In this document: positions 8,389 through 16,304 of the stretch, in pieces
Numbering within the stretch: position 1 is the stretch's first letter
Layout: the number at the start of each line of letters is the position of its first letter
Source of the DNA: Parachlamydiaceae bacterium
GTDB taxonomy: Bacteria; Chlamydiota; Chlamydiia; Chlamydiales; Parachlamydiaceae
Assembly (NCBI GenBank): GCA_013821265.1
Contig: JACDHD010000001.1
Span: forward strand, 43,322-107,321
Reading direction: 5' to 3'
DNA: 64,000 nt
Made by a program: the position numbers and the translations under genes
Notes under the pieces: generated by a model
Seen by the model: the letters and a program-made list of their open reading frames with translations, nothing else
Told to the model about the DNA's origin: nothing
Databases searched by the model: none

Positions 8389-8856
8389 ATGATCGAAAAA
8401 AAAATTGAAACATTCACATATACAGATTTAGGCTTTCCCATCGAGCTTATTGATGTACCTATGAGAAAAATCCTCGGAGAGTGGGTTTTAGACATTAATC
8501 TAAACAAGCTGCAGTTAGAAGTGCTAAAAATACTCATCCATAAACCTACCCCATTGCTAGCAGGCGAAATACGCTTTATCCGAAAGTACTTTGAAATGAC
8601 GACGACATCCTTTGGTGAAGTCTGCGGAGTGTCACATGCTGCGGTGATCAAATGGGAAAGTGGTCAATTACCAGCCCTACCTATGGACGTTTACATTCGC
8701 ATGTACATCATGGCTCGTTTGAACGCAAAAAATTCAGATTTTGGTAAATTATTCCATGAAGTCAATATGCCAGGTCTTGCACAAGCCAAGAAAGAACGTA
8801 GAAAAGAAAAACCTCTCTCATTGAGAATTAGACTTCGAAGGTTTGCCCATAATTAA
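8389..8856 (+). CDS. HTH antitoxin-like partner of the DUF4258 toxin
   Basis: A 155-residue cytoplasmic protein starting 4 bp after the toxin frame. A helix-turn-helix of XRE type lies at about residues 68-105 (MTTTSFGEVCGVSHAAVIKW, then SGQLPALP). The N-terminal half, about residues 1-60, probably binds the toxin. The C-terminus is very basic (KKERRKEKPLSLRIRLRRF). Operon order toxin then antitoxin is common for this DUF4258/HTH class. It would neutralise the toxin and repress the operon, perhaps at the palindrome at 7973-7987. Its frame is intact while the toxin's is shifted. Confidence 0.75.
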   Translation: MIEKKIETFTYTDLGFPIELIDVPMRKILGEWVLDINLNKLQLEVLKILIHKPTPLLAGEIRFIRKYFEMTTTSFGEVCGVSHAAVIKWESGQLPALPMDVYIRMYIMARLNAKNSDFGKLFHEVNMPGLAQAKKERRKEKPLSLRIRLRRFAHN

Positions 8857-8938
8857 GTTTATTGTTCGGGGTCAGACCTGCAATTCTGCAATTTAGATAC
8901 ATCACAGTTTTTGATATCAAATTACAAATCCGTAGTTA

Positions 8939-8967
8939 TTGACTTTCAAAAAAAAATCTGCTAAATT
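8939..8967 (+). promoter_or_regulatory. Sigma70-type promoter for the ankyrin/FG effector gene
   Basis: TTGACT at 8939-8944, a 17-nt spacer, and TAAATT at 8962-8967, 28 nt before the ATG at 8995. An AAAGGA ribosome site follows. The upstream spacer (about 8865-8905) contains GGGGTCAGACCTGCAATTC, a sequence type often seen beside REP-transposase remnants. Confidence 0.55.
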
Positions 8968-8994
8968 AAATAAAATTTTATTAAAAAGGATTGT

Positions 8995-10224
8995 ATGACT
9001 TCGACTATAGGTTCTAGTAGAAACTTTCAATTAACAGTATGTGCTATACAAAATGATCTAGAAGGTGCTCAAAAGCTTCTTCTTCAAAGCGCAGATCCAC
9101 ACGAAGACCTCATAAATAATGAATCTGATATGAAAGAACTTGCTGAACAATTAAGTCATTATTCCCCTAGAGTGGCTCAAGCAACAGGTAGAGCTTGCAA
9201 TGGGCTTGAATTTGCCTGTGCTGCAGGGTCTGATAGCGTGATTAAACTGTTTCTTGAAAAAACCAAATTTCAGACGCCTAAGTCCTCTCCCTTTAGATTA
9301 CCTCTTATGAACCTACTTTGCTGTCATGATATAAAAAGGCTAGACTCTGGCAGTCAAAAGCCACGTGAAGTTTCAACTGCCATTTTTGATGCTATTTATT
9401 TTAGAGCTCCTGTCCGCTTTAATCGATTTAGTCGAACAGATCCCCATACTCCCTTTGACTATCTAGTTTTAGCAGGCAATATACCCTTGCTACGCCACGC
9501 TTTTTTATCTGAAAAGCCAACAGAGAAAATCATGCAACAAGCTGTCAAACATGCTGCTTTAGTAGGTAACTTTGAACTACTTAGTTTTTTGTTGGATCAT
9601 GTGGGTAATCAAATCCCAATTTATGATGAAACGAGAAATCTCACGAATGAAAGATTCCCCATACCTGAAGCCTCAAAACGTTTTTTATCAGAGTATTCCA
9701 AAATGAAAGCGGCTGAAAGCGATGCTGCATTCCAAAGAACCGGTGGCTTCGTCTTCGGTCTTTCTTCAAATTTTACTCTATCAGATGAGAAGACGCAGGC
9801 ATTATTCCAATCAGGAGCTGGAAGAGGTAGCGGTACTGGTCATGCTGACTCTTCAAAAGAAGGCTTTGTTTTCGGTCGTTCAGTTTTTGGATCAGGAAAT
9901 GCAAGCGCTGCTGCAGCTCGTGCCGAATCTTCAGCAGAGGTTAAGCAAGCAGCTGCGCAGAGAGCTCCTGTAGTTCCTCCAAGCCCTAGAATAAGACCTC
10001 AACAACCAAGAGCCACTATTCCTCAAATGATGCCTATGCTGCAATCTCGAGGATCATCAGATTCGGTAATTTCTCCCCCAAAACAAAAAAAAGAAGAAAA
10101 CTCATTTTTGGGAAAAAGGCATAGAGAAGGTGATGACGATCAAAATCCCGCTGTTAAAAAGCGAGGAAAACAAGGACCCGATGCAGAATCAGACACAATC
10201 ATTCGGCGACCATACGAAGCTTGA
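8995..10224 (+). CDS. Ankyrin-like protein with FG motifs and bipartite NLS, candidate nuclear effector
   Basis: 409 residues with no signal peptide. The N-terminal 230 residues carry about four degenerate ankyrin-like units (LTVCAIQNDLEGAQKLLLQS, LEFACAAGSDSVIKLFLEK, DYLVLAGNIPLLRHAFLSE, KHAALVGNFELLSFLLDH). A low-complexity tail follows, with nucleoporin-like FG motifs at 254-255, 293-294 and 298-299 (GFVFG twice, then SVFGSGN), an Ala-rich and Pro-rich stretch, and a textbook bipartite nuclear signal: KRHR at 374-377, an acidic spacer, then KKRGK at 388-392. Ankyrin proteins are typical host-directed effectors of amoeba symbionts. Nuclear delivery and interaction with nuclear pores are inferred; a secretion signal cannot be judged. 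Confidence 0.78.
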   Translation: MTSTIGSSRNFQLTVCAIQNDLEGAQKLLLQSADPHEDLINNESDMKELAEQLSHYSPRVAQATGRACNGLEFACAAGSDSVIKLFLEKTKFQTPKSSPFRLPLMNLLCCHDIKRLDSGSQKPREVSTAIFDAIYFRAPVRFNRFSRTDPHTPFDYLVLAGNIPLLRHAFLSEKPTEKIMQQAVKHAALVGNFELLSFLLDHVGNQIPIYDETRNLTNERFPIPEASKRFLSEYSKMKAAESDAAFQRTGGFVFGLSSNFTLSDEKTQALFQSGAGRGSGTGHADSSKEGFVFGRSVFGSGNASAAAARAESSAEVKQAAAQRAPVVPPSPRIRPQQPRATIPQMMPMLQSRGSSDSVISPPKQKKEENSFLGKRHREGDDDQNPAVKKRGKQGPDAESDTIIRRPYEA

Positions 10225-10287
10225 GTAGCTTTTTTAGATGATATGCCTTAACTTCATCCTCAATGAAAATTTAACCCAACTCTTGTT

Positions 10288-10755
10288 ATGAAATTTAAAT
10301 TTATTATCCTTGTATGCGCTTTTTGCAATCTTTTGCAGAGTTGCACCACAGTATTTGTAGGCATTCCATGCACTGTTAGCTACCACCTCAACCATTGGAG
10401 GGGTAATCTTGAAGGAAAGCAATTTTGCCTGCTCCAAGATCTTTATTTGAATCAATCTAAATCCGAGGGAAATTACTCTGTAAGCACAGAGAAAGAAAAT
10501 TACAGCTACCGTCATTTAGTAAAAATCATTCCGAAGGGTTCCATTTTAACTGTTGTTCAAGCAGAAACCAATTTTAACTACTTCCATACTGTTCACCTTG
10601 GGCCTCAATTATTCCCAAAGAAAGTGTTAGCTCAATATATTGATGAAAACGATAATTTATACGAAGTATGTATTTCTACGTTGTTTATCTCTGATGAGAC
10701 AGGAGAAGAGTGTCAATTTTTTGCCAATCCTAAATACCTAACTCCTCTTGATTAA
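10288..10755 (+). CDS. Small lipoprotein of unknown function
   Basis: 155 residues. The N-terminus is a lipoprotein signal peptide (MKFKFIILVCAFCNLLQSC) with lipobox LQSC and Cys19 as the lipidation site, so the mature protein should be membrane-anchored in the envelope. The remainder has no family I recognise. It contains LVKIIPKGSILTVVQAETN, which looks like an SH3b-type beta segment, but that is a weak resemblance. It starts 63 bp after the ankyrin/FG gene on the same strand and may share its transcript. An R2-type repeat follows. Confidence 0.7.
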   Translation: MKFKFIILVCAFCNLLQSCTTVFVGIPCTVSYHLNHWRGNLEGKQFCLLQDLYLNQSKSEGNYSVSTEKENYSYRHLVKIIPKGSILTVVQAETNFNYFHTVHLGPQLFPKKVLAQYIDENDNLYEVCISTLFISDETGEECQFFANPKYLTPLD

Positions 10756-10870
10756 ATTGGGCGAGGCAGAGCCTGTCTGGCTACTTTCTTTGAGGTATCT
10801 GAAAGGTTGTTCTTTCAAAACCTCACTATAATGGGAGTCCAGAGGGTTCATACCCTTAGGACGGTCAGGT
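10756..10870. repeat. Hairpin-repeat and R2 element between lipoprotein and HAF genes
   Basis: GGCGAGGCAGAGCCTGTC is a degenerate member of the hairpin family. From 10790 the R2 element follows: TTTGAGGTATCTGAAAGG, then TTCTTTCAAAACCTCACTA, then GAGTCCAGAGGGTTCATACC. It sits directly after the lipoprotein stop and may terminate its transcript. Confidence 0.6.
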
Positions 10871-10935
10871 CGCTCGACATTTAAAGAATTTGTCTGTAAA
10901 CTTACAACTTCTTAAACAACAAGGGAATTAAAAAA

Positions 10936-11961
10936 ATGAAATTTAAATACACCATCAGCATTCTTTTATGCCTTTCATCTGCCTACCTTCAAGGAACTAA
11001 TTATGTTATCCAAGATTTAGGGACATTGAATACTGAAGCTAGCCATGCGATCAGCATTAATAACCAGAATGTCGTGATAGGATATTTTCAACAGGATGAA
11101 AATATTGAAAAATTTATTTGGGATCAAAAAAATAGCGGACTAACTTTTTTGCCTATTATTGACTCTCGTAGAATGAATTCCTGTAATCCTAAACTCAATA
11201 ATAATAATCAAGTTGCAGATATTTTTTTGCATGCGGACCTTGGTTGGTTCATAGATACCTTTACTCAGCGCATTTCAATTTATGATAAGGGAGACATTCA
11301 AGAGATAGATTTTCCCAAAACTTGGAAGGATTATGGGCGTTTAAGCATTGTTGCATTCAATGAAAATCAGCAAATGCTAGTTACTTGTGATAAGGGAATT
11401 GCCGTTTGGCAAAATGGAACGTTTACTGAAATTGATTCAAGCGCCTTAATCAAGGCTTATGGAATGAATAATCAAGGCTTAATAATAGGGACAAAGCAAA
11501 CAGTAAAAGATGGAAATGAGATTAAAATGGTTGGCATTTATAATTTTATGGACGATTCTTTTATTGAAATTACAAAGGACACAGGATTTTATAATTTACA
11601 TATAAATGATCGCAATGAAGTCATTTTTTTCAAACTCTTGCCCCTCAAAGGATTTTTTTGGAATCCCACCAATGGTTTTGTGGAATTAGCGAATTTTTTA
11701 CCTATGGCGTTTAATAACTGCGGCCAAATTGTAGGAATGAAGGTGACAAATTCGGAGAATCCTTCAGATATAGAGGAACGCATGGTGCCTGTGATGTGGA
11801 GTAAAGGAGAATTTGCTCCTATATCTATATTAAATGACGACCAGTCTCTATGGAACAAGAGCGTTCCGAAATTTTACGGCCTAAATGATAATGGCTATAT
11901 CGTTTACGATAGCAAAACTCCTGAAGGTAAATCGCATGCATTTCTTCTTGTTCCGCAGTAA
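10936..11961 (+). CDS. Secreted HAF-repeat family protein
   Basis: 341 residues with a signal peptide (MKFKYTISILLCLSSAYLQG). The mature part opens with YVIQDLGTLNTEASHAISIN, the pattern of the HAF-repeat extracellular family, where D-L-G-T-L blades are followed by A-x-x-I-N-x-x-N-x-V-I-G. Further units are visible as AYGMNNQGLIIG, NLHINDRNEVI, AFNNCGQIVGMK and YGLNDNGYIVYDS. This suggests a beta-propeller or beta-rich repeat of about five or six units, exported to the periplasm, surface or medium. The signal peptide start MKFKYTI resembles that of the upstream lipoprotein. The function of the family is not established. The gene stands alone, with a repeat cluster on each side. Confidence 0.75.
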   Translation: MKFKYTISILLCLSSAYLQGTNYVIQDLGTLNTEASHAISINNQNVVIGYFQQDENIEKFIWDQKNSGLTFLPIIDSRRMNSCNPKLNNNNQVADIFLHADLGWFIDTFTQRISIYDKGDIQEIDFPKTWKDYGRLSIVAFNENQQMLVTCDKGIAVWQNGTFTEIDSSALIKAYGMNNQGLIIGTKQTVKDGNEIKMVGIYNFMDDSFIEITKDTGFYNLHINDRNEVIFFKLLPLKGFFWNPTNGFVELANFLPMAFNNCGQIVGMKVTNSENPSDIEERMVPVMWSKGEFAPISILNDDQSLWNKSVPKFYGLNDNGYIVYDSKTPEGKSHAFLLVPQ

Positions 11962-12164
11962 AGATTAAGCTTCACACCATTGCGGGAGGGCCGGTTTAAA
12001 ACAGCTTTTTTTTACCAGGGCCTTCCCAACCCTGTTTTGTCGTCCTTTTTTTTACCAGACCGGGACGGTCTGGCTACCTTCTTTGGAGGTGTCTGTAATG
12101 CTGTTCTTCGAAAACCTCAACTACAAAGGGTGTCCAGAGGGTTCATACCCTTTGGCAGGGGGTT
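11962..12164. repeat. Hairpin array and R2 element downstream of the HAF gene
   Basis: Contains a degenerate hairpin near 12016-12034, the perfect CCAGACCG-GGA-CGGTCTGG hairpin at 12055-12073, and an R2 element from 12081 to 12160 ending CCAGAGGGTTCATACCC. A 68-codon open frame across this stretch is made entirely of repeat sequence and is not a gene. Confidence 0.7.
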
Positions 12165-12338
12165 AACCCATGATTGCGATTTATAACGGGGCATATTCGA
12201 GATTATTTTCTCTCTAGGAGCTCGCACTATGCTCTGAAAATAAGGAGATAATATTAGCCAATATTACCTCCTTATTTTTGCGAGCTCCTAGAGGAAAAGA
12301 ACTCGAATCTGCCCCATTAGAAATCACAATCAGGGGTT
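12165..12338. repeat. 174-bp imperfect inverted repeat (MITE-like)
   Basis: Left arm begins about 12165 (AACCCATGATTGCGATTTAT) and right arm ends about 12338. The right arm reverse-complemented reads AACCCCTGATTGTGATTTCT, and the arms match over about 60 bp, including TCTAGGAGCTCGCA at their inner ends. A second, nearly perfect palindrome fills the centre (AAAATAAGGAG, TAATATT, loop AGCC, AATATTA, CTCCTTATTTT). No open frame is present. The structure fits a non-autonomous mobile element or a large cruciform. Confidence 0.7.
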
Positions 12339-12487
12339 TTAAGGGGACAGAGTCCCCTTAGCAGGCCGAGGACTGCCTTGGTTATGCAGAGAAAACGTTG
12401 TTCTTCGATTTGAGGTAACTGAAAGGCTGTTCTTCGAAAACTTCACTACAAATGGAGTCCAGAGGAGCAAGCTCCTTTGGTGGGGTT
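12339..12487. repeat. GGGGAC hairpin plus R2 element downstream of the exporter operon
   Basis: AAGGGGAC-AGA-GTCCCCTT forms a hairpin at 12341-12359. From 12362 a GGCCGAGGACTGCC remnant is followed by an R2 copy (GAAAACGTTGTTCTTCGATT, then CTGTTCTTCGAAAAC) and by AGGAGCAAGCTCCT, a small hairpin at about 12463-12476. Confidence 0.65.
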
Positions 12488-12508
12488 TTAAGGGGCAAAG
12501 CCCCTTAA
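12488..12508 (-). terminator. Hairpin that encodes the end of the TolC-like gene
   Basis: TTAAGGGGC-AAA-GCCCCTTAA is a perfect 9-bp stem with a 3-nt loop. Read on the minus strand it supplies the last codons and the TAA of the TolC-like gene, so it can act as the operon's terminator. There is no long U tract, so rho-independent activity is uncertain. Confidence 0.55.
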
Positions 12509-13468
12509 GGATTTGTAGAGAGTTATGTAGTTGAGTAGGAGTTCGCTTTTGGCGTCGATTAAGGAGCTTTCTTGGGATAACAACTCCAGATGGGCTGTTA
12601 GCACGTCTCGTTCATCTTTGATACCTTGTTCATAAAGGTCCTTTACGAACTGATAGGATTCTTCTTTTAGCTTTTTGCTATTAGCTAAGTGAACCGTTTT
12701 TTCTAGGGAATAGTAAAAGGCTGCAAGGGCATTTTCCGCCTCTTCAAGAACAGTTAAAATCTGCTTCTGGTAAGGGTAGAAGGCTTGGTCAGAGGACGTT
12801 TTGAGATAGAGGTTTTTTAGATCTTGAACTCCACAATCCCGCGCAAGCAGTTCTATAGGCAGACCTATTGGAATCTGACAAGGAAGTTGTGGAAGCTCAC
12901 CACTCTGAATCAAACACTCATTCAACTCCCCTGGCGGATAGCTTAGTAATGTAGAAAGACGAAAGATCACTTTCTTGAGTGAAAGATCAGTTAAAGACTT
13001 TTGTACAAAAAACCCTTCAAGATTTTTCTTACTTTCATTCTGATCGATTGCGCTGATGTAACTTTCGCTTAAGCCTTCTTCTAGAACAGTAATTTTTTGT
13101 TGAACGTCTATCGATTCTTGAAGGATTTTTGAACGCTGTTGCAGCCCACGCAATTCGATATAGCTTTTTGCAGTTTCAGCAACAACTGAATTGATGGTTT
13201 CAGATAGCCCTTTGCATTGCAACCGGGCTAGTCGAATATCATTATTTCTACTCATCACTTGTTCAACTAATTCCATTAGGACTGGATCATGAAGGGCCTC
13301 TAGCCAAAGAAATGAGACAGGATCATCACTAATTCCTTTTTCAAGTGGTGTATGCCATTTGCAAGGAATTTCAGGTTCTTCTTGGAAGCCGCGTGTCGCA
13401 CAACTTGTGAGCCCTATGAGAAGGCACAAAGCGAGTGCTAGGCTATGTTTGCTTTTTGATGAAAACAT
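12488..13468 (-). CDS. TolC/NodT-like outer membrane lipoprotein lacking its barrel segments
   Basis: Family identity comes from FLWLEALHDPVLMELVEQVM, ETAKSYIELRGLQQRS, GLPIELLARD and VLTAHLELLSQE. The lipobox is GLTSC in a signal peptide beginning MFSSKSKHSLAL (ATG at 13468; an upstream in-frame ATG at 13483 would add five residues). At about 326 residues it is about 130-150 shorter than usual. The missing parts are the two segments that normally form the beta-strands: one between DIRLARLQCKG and NSVVAETAKSY, the other between LPIELLARDCG and ILTVLEEAENAL. The periplasmic helical parts remain. It is the last gene of a five-gene operon and overlaps the membrane-fusion gene. Confidence 0.8.
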   Translation of the reverse strand: MFSSKSKHSLALALCLLIGLTSCATRGFQEEPEIPCKWHTPLEKGISDDPVSFLWLEALHDPVLMELVEQVMSRNNDIRLARLQCKGLSETINSVVAETAKSYIELRGLQQRSKILQESIDVQQKITVLEEGLSESYISAIDQNESKKNLEGFFVQKSLTDLSLKKVIFRLSTLLSYPPGELNECLIQSGELPQLPCQIPIGLPIELLARDCGVQDLKNLYLKTSSDQAFYPYQKQILTVLEEAENALAAFYYSLEKTVHLANSKKLKEESYQFVKDLYEQGIKDERDVLTAHLELLSQESSLIDAKSELLLNYITLYKSLRGFAP

Positions 13469-14486
13469 CCATCTTCTCCCCAATCAATAAACCAGAGTCT
13501 TTTTTCTGTATTCGATAAAGAATTTCAAAAACTTGGGTATCCACTTTCTCATCAGCCGAATTTGTTAAGTATTTTTTTGAAATCATAAGAGGTTCAATAT
13601 TTAAAAACTCAAGAAGAAATTCGGTAGAACGATTTCCCTGTCTAAAAGCAACAGCAGGCGCATCTGGTGAAAAATTAGAAACATTAAATTGATCGATACT
13701 GACCCGCAAATAATATTCATCCACATTGCCTAGGATGATGGCTGTTTTGGAAACATCTGAAGCAGGAGTCTCCCCTTTATGGATCTGAATTTGCAAGACT
13801 GTCCCATCGATAGGAGATTTAATAAACGTACGTTCAATTTCTGTCTTTATCGCTTCAATTTCTGCCTGAGACTGCGCTACCTGGTACTTAGCGATGTTTA
13901 AATCAGGTTCCCAAGCTCCCGATTTAATTTTTTCAAATTCCGCTTGCGATTGTCTTAACTCAGCCTCTGCAGTCTGAAAGTTATGGAGACGTTTATTTTG
14001 CTCTTCTTTACTAATGGCTCGCGGATTCGACAAATTGAGAACCGCCTCATATTGTGTCTTTGCTGCATCTAATGCCACTTGCTTTTGTTTCAAAACCTCT
14101 TCTGCAATCATCAGATCTTCTTTTCTAGGATAAGCTTCCAGCTTATGCAAATTTGCAAGTGCTTTTTCATATTCACTTTCTTTGACTTCGAGATTTGCTT
14201 TCAGGTCTTGATTGTCAAATTCGATCATCAGCTCATCTTTTTTCACTTTGTCATTTACGGAGACAAAAATCTGCTTCACAATACGTTCAAAAGGGATACC
14301 TATATAGATATTACCGGATTTCGGTTCTACGATACCAATTCCCTTAATGTAAGTTTCAAAAGGAACTGGCACATTGAGGGCCTTTGTAGAAGACTCTAAA
14401 GCTGGTTTTTTTTCAAAAAAAGCTAGAATGAGAAAAAAACAGAGTGCCGCAAGGATTAAGAAGATGTAAAAATATTTTCTATTCAT
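13443..14486 (-). CDS. HlyD/DevB-like membrane fusion protein
   Basis: 347 residues. An N-terminal membrane anchor (YFYIFLILAALCFFLILAFF, about residues 5-24) is followed by a periplasmic adaptor: barrel-sandwich beta segment (IYIGIPFERIVKQIFVSVND, then KVKKDELMIEFDNQDLKANL), a long coiled-coil hairpin (about 85-195), the return lipoyl half (TFIKSPIDGTVLQIQIHKGE) and a C-terminal beta-barrel. This order is typical of HlyD/MacA/DevB adaptors that link an inner-membrane ABC transporter to a TolC-like duct. It overlaps the ATPase gene by 8 bp and the TolC-like gene by about 26 bp, so the parts are co-translated. The exported substrate is unknown; DevB homologues export glycolipids. Confidence 0.86.
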   Translation of the reverse strand: MNRKYFYIFLILAALCFFLILAFFEKKPALESSTKALNVPVPFETYIKGIGIVEPKSGNIYIGIPFERIVKQIFVSVNDKVKKDELMIEFDNQDLKANLEVKESEYEKALANLHKLEAYPRKEDLMIAEEVLKQKQVALDAAKTQYEAVLNLSNPRAISKEEQNKRLHNFQTAEAELRQSQAEFEKIKSGAWEPDLNIAKYQVAQSQAEIEAIKTEIERTFIKSPIDGTVLQIQIHKGETPASDVSKTAIILGNVDEYYLRVSIDQFNVSNFSPDAPAVAFRQGNRSTEFLLEFLNIEPLMISKKYLTNSADEKVDTQVFEILYRIQKKDSGLLIGEKMDVFIKKQT

Positions 14487-15159
14487 TGTTTTCCTTAACT
14501 AATCCATCATTAATATTTATTATGCGATCACCAAAGGGAAAAATTCTGTGGTCGTGCGTGACAACAACCACGGTTTGGTTACTTTGCAATGCGTGATCGC
14601 GCAAAATAGTCATGAACTCAAGACCCGCTTTTTCATCCAAGGCACTTGTGGGTTCATCGCACATAATAATTTTCGGGTCGGTAATTAGCGCTCGTGCGAT
14701 AGCGACGCGTTGCTGTTGTCCTCTAGATAACTCTTTGGGTGCTGAATAAATTTTTTTTCCTAAGTTTAACTTTTTGAGAATCTCTATGCCTTTTTTCTTT
14801 GCACCCTCTTCATGCTCCTTTTTTATGATCAATGGAAGAATGGTGTTTTCCAATACAGAGAGCGATGGAATCAAATACAAAGCTTGAAAAATGACGCCCA
14901 TATTTTCACTTCTAAATTGCGCTTTTTCCTTTTCATTCATTTCGCTTACATGATGCCCTAAAATGAAGAGGTCTCCTTCGTCTGGAGTCAAAATTGTATG
15001 CAGAATCGATAGTAGTGTGGTTTTTCCAGAGCCTGAAGGTCCCACTAAAAGCGTTAACTGTCCTGCAAATAATTTTAAATTAACATCTTTTAAAGCCTGG
15101 AATCGATTTTCTCCTTTTCCGTAGTACTTGCTAATCCCCTTACACTCGATTGTCATCAT
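14479..15159 (-). CDS. ABC transporter ATPase of MacB/LolD/DevA type
   Basis: 226 residues, a complete stand-alone nucleotide-binding domain. Walker A is GPSGSGKTTLLS (about residues 41-52), the Q-loop is at VIFQALYLIPS, the signature is LSRGQQQRVAIARAL, Walker B is IIMCDEPTSALDE, and the H-loop is VVTHDH. The long signature spacing and family resemblance place it with ATPases that pair with FtsX-type permeases rather than with import systems. It overlaps the permease gene by 4 bp (ATGA). It powers the exporter from the cytoplasmic face of the inner membrane. Confidence 0.92.
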   Translation of the reverse strand: MMTIECKGISKYYGKGENRFQALKDVNLKLFAGQLTLLVGPSGSGKTTLLSILHTILTPDEGDLFILGHHVSEMNEKEKAQFRSENMGVIFQALYLIPSLSVLENTILPLIIKKEHEEGAKKKGIEILKKLNLGKKIYSAPKELSRGQQQRVAIARALITDPKIIMCDEPTSALDEKAGLEFMTILRDHALQSNQTVVVVTHDHRIFPFGDRIININDGLVKENNE

Positions 15160-16304
15160 ATATTTATCAATAATATTTGAGGATCTACTTTAAAAACTTT
15201 TTTTATGCTTAAGACGCTGATAAATATACACATAATCAAAGCTAGGAATGCTGTAAACATTAATAGTTGCCAGGGAAATTCAAATGCTAAAGTTGTTTCT
15301 TTAATCGCATATCCCCACAGCAAGGTGGCACCGGTTCCTAGAAGATATCCGATGGTACCAACTAAAATCGATTGTACAAGAATCATGGCTAGAATTGTTT
15401 TTTCTGTCCCACCCAGAGCTTTGATTAAGGCATAGTAACTTAGATTCTGAAGGGTCATGATATAAAAAATCTGTCCGGCGATTGAGAAACCAATAATGAG
15501 TCCTAGGATAACGGAAAGACCAAAATTAATTAAAATTCCAGTTTTCAAGAAATGATTTGCCATTCTCGATGCCAAATCGTCTCTTGTCATCCCCACTGCA
15601 TTAGAATGCGCATTTATTTGACGAAGCACTTGATTAACGTCTGCGCCCTCTTTAGTTTTGACACCGATGTACTGAATGCGATCAGATCCACTGAATGTTT
15701 GAAACTGGCTATGGGTTGTAAAAATGTTGGGCTGAGGAAAAAATCCTCGAATGGGTTTTCCAATACCAACAATAACTGCGCGCTTATCATTGATTTCTAG
15801 GATATCTCCTAGCTTTAAAGGAATTTTAGTTCCATCGGGGGAAGTAGTGGCTAAAATGCCTGCAGCGGAGTCTGAGTCGATGATAATCGCTCCTTCGCTA
15901 TGTAAGTTTGCTATATCCCCTTCTAATAGCTCTGGAGCCCCTATTAATGTTTCGTCATCAATTCCATATACCTCTGCCATTTTAAAGATGCCTGAATGAG
16001 GTGCTGTCATTGGAAATAGTGCATAATTGATCGGTACAGCCCATTCAACATCAGGAATACTTTTGACATACCCCAGGTAGTTTGCAGGCATAGATCGAAT
16101 GATGTCTTCCCCACTCGTACCTGGATCAAGCACCCAAACATCTGGAGCTGAAATTGCCGTCACAATGCGGTATGAGCGTGAAACTAATCCTAAAAAAATA
16201 GCAGATTGCTGCGAAATTAATAGAATGGCTAGAAAAATTCCAAAGATCACTCCTATAAAAGAGGCTTTGTTGCCAATAAGCATTTTTATTGCTACTGAAA
16301 GCAT
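15156..16304 (-). CDS. FtsX/DevC-like ABC permease
   Basis: 382 residues with the FtsX-family layout. One N-terminal transmembrane helix (SFIGVIFGIFLAILLISQQS, about residues 14-33) is followed by a periplasmic domain of about 215 residues and three C-terminal helices (starting near ILINFGLSVILGLIIGFSIA, ILAMILVQSILVGTIGYLLG and LLMFTAFLALIMCIFISVLS). The N-terminal PDVWVLDPGTSGEDI and DVEWAVPINY motifs are like those of DevC/HlyD-associated permeases of cyanobacteria and others. It overlaps the upstream DUF2156 gene by 13 bp and the ATPase by 4 bp. Such permeases work by mechanotransmission, driving substrate from the periplasmic side through the adaptor. Confidence 0.88.
   Translation of the reverse strand: MLSVAIKMLIGNKASFIGVIFGIFLAILLISQQSAIFLGLVSRSYRIVTAISAPDVWVLDPGTSGEDIIRSMPANYLGYVKSIPDVEWAVPINYALFPMTAPHSGIFKMAEVYGIDDETLIGAPELLEGDIANLHSEGAIIIDSDSAAGILATTSPDGTKIPLKLGDILEINDKRAVIVGIGKPIRGFFPQPNIFTTHSQFQTFSGSDRIQYIGVKTKEGADVNQVLRQINAHSNAVGMTRDDLASRMANHFLKTGILINFGLSVILGLIIGFSIAGQIFYIMTLQNLSYYALIKALGGTEKTILAMILVQSILVGTIGYLLGTGATLLWGYAIKETTLAFEFPWQLLMFTAFLALIMCIFISVLSIKKVFKVDPQILLINI

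Noticed and set aside
8865..8905. GGGGTCAGACCTGCAATTC as part of a REP-transposase locus
   Set aside because: Only a short fragment; no transposase gene or paired copy within the window.
11980..12186. 68-codon plus-strand frame
   Set aside because: Composed of hairpin and R2 repeats; no start signal, no coding pattern.
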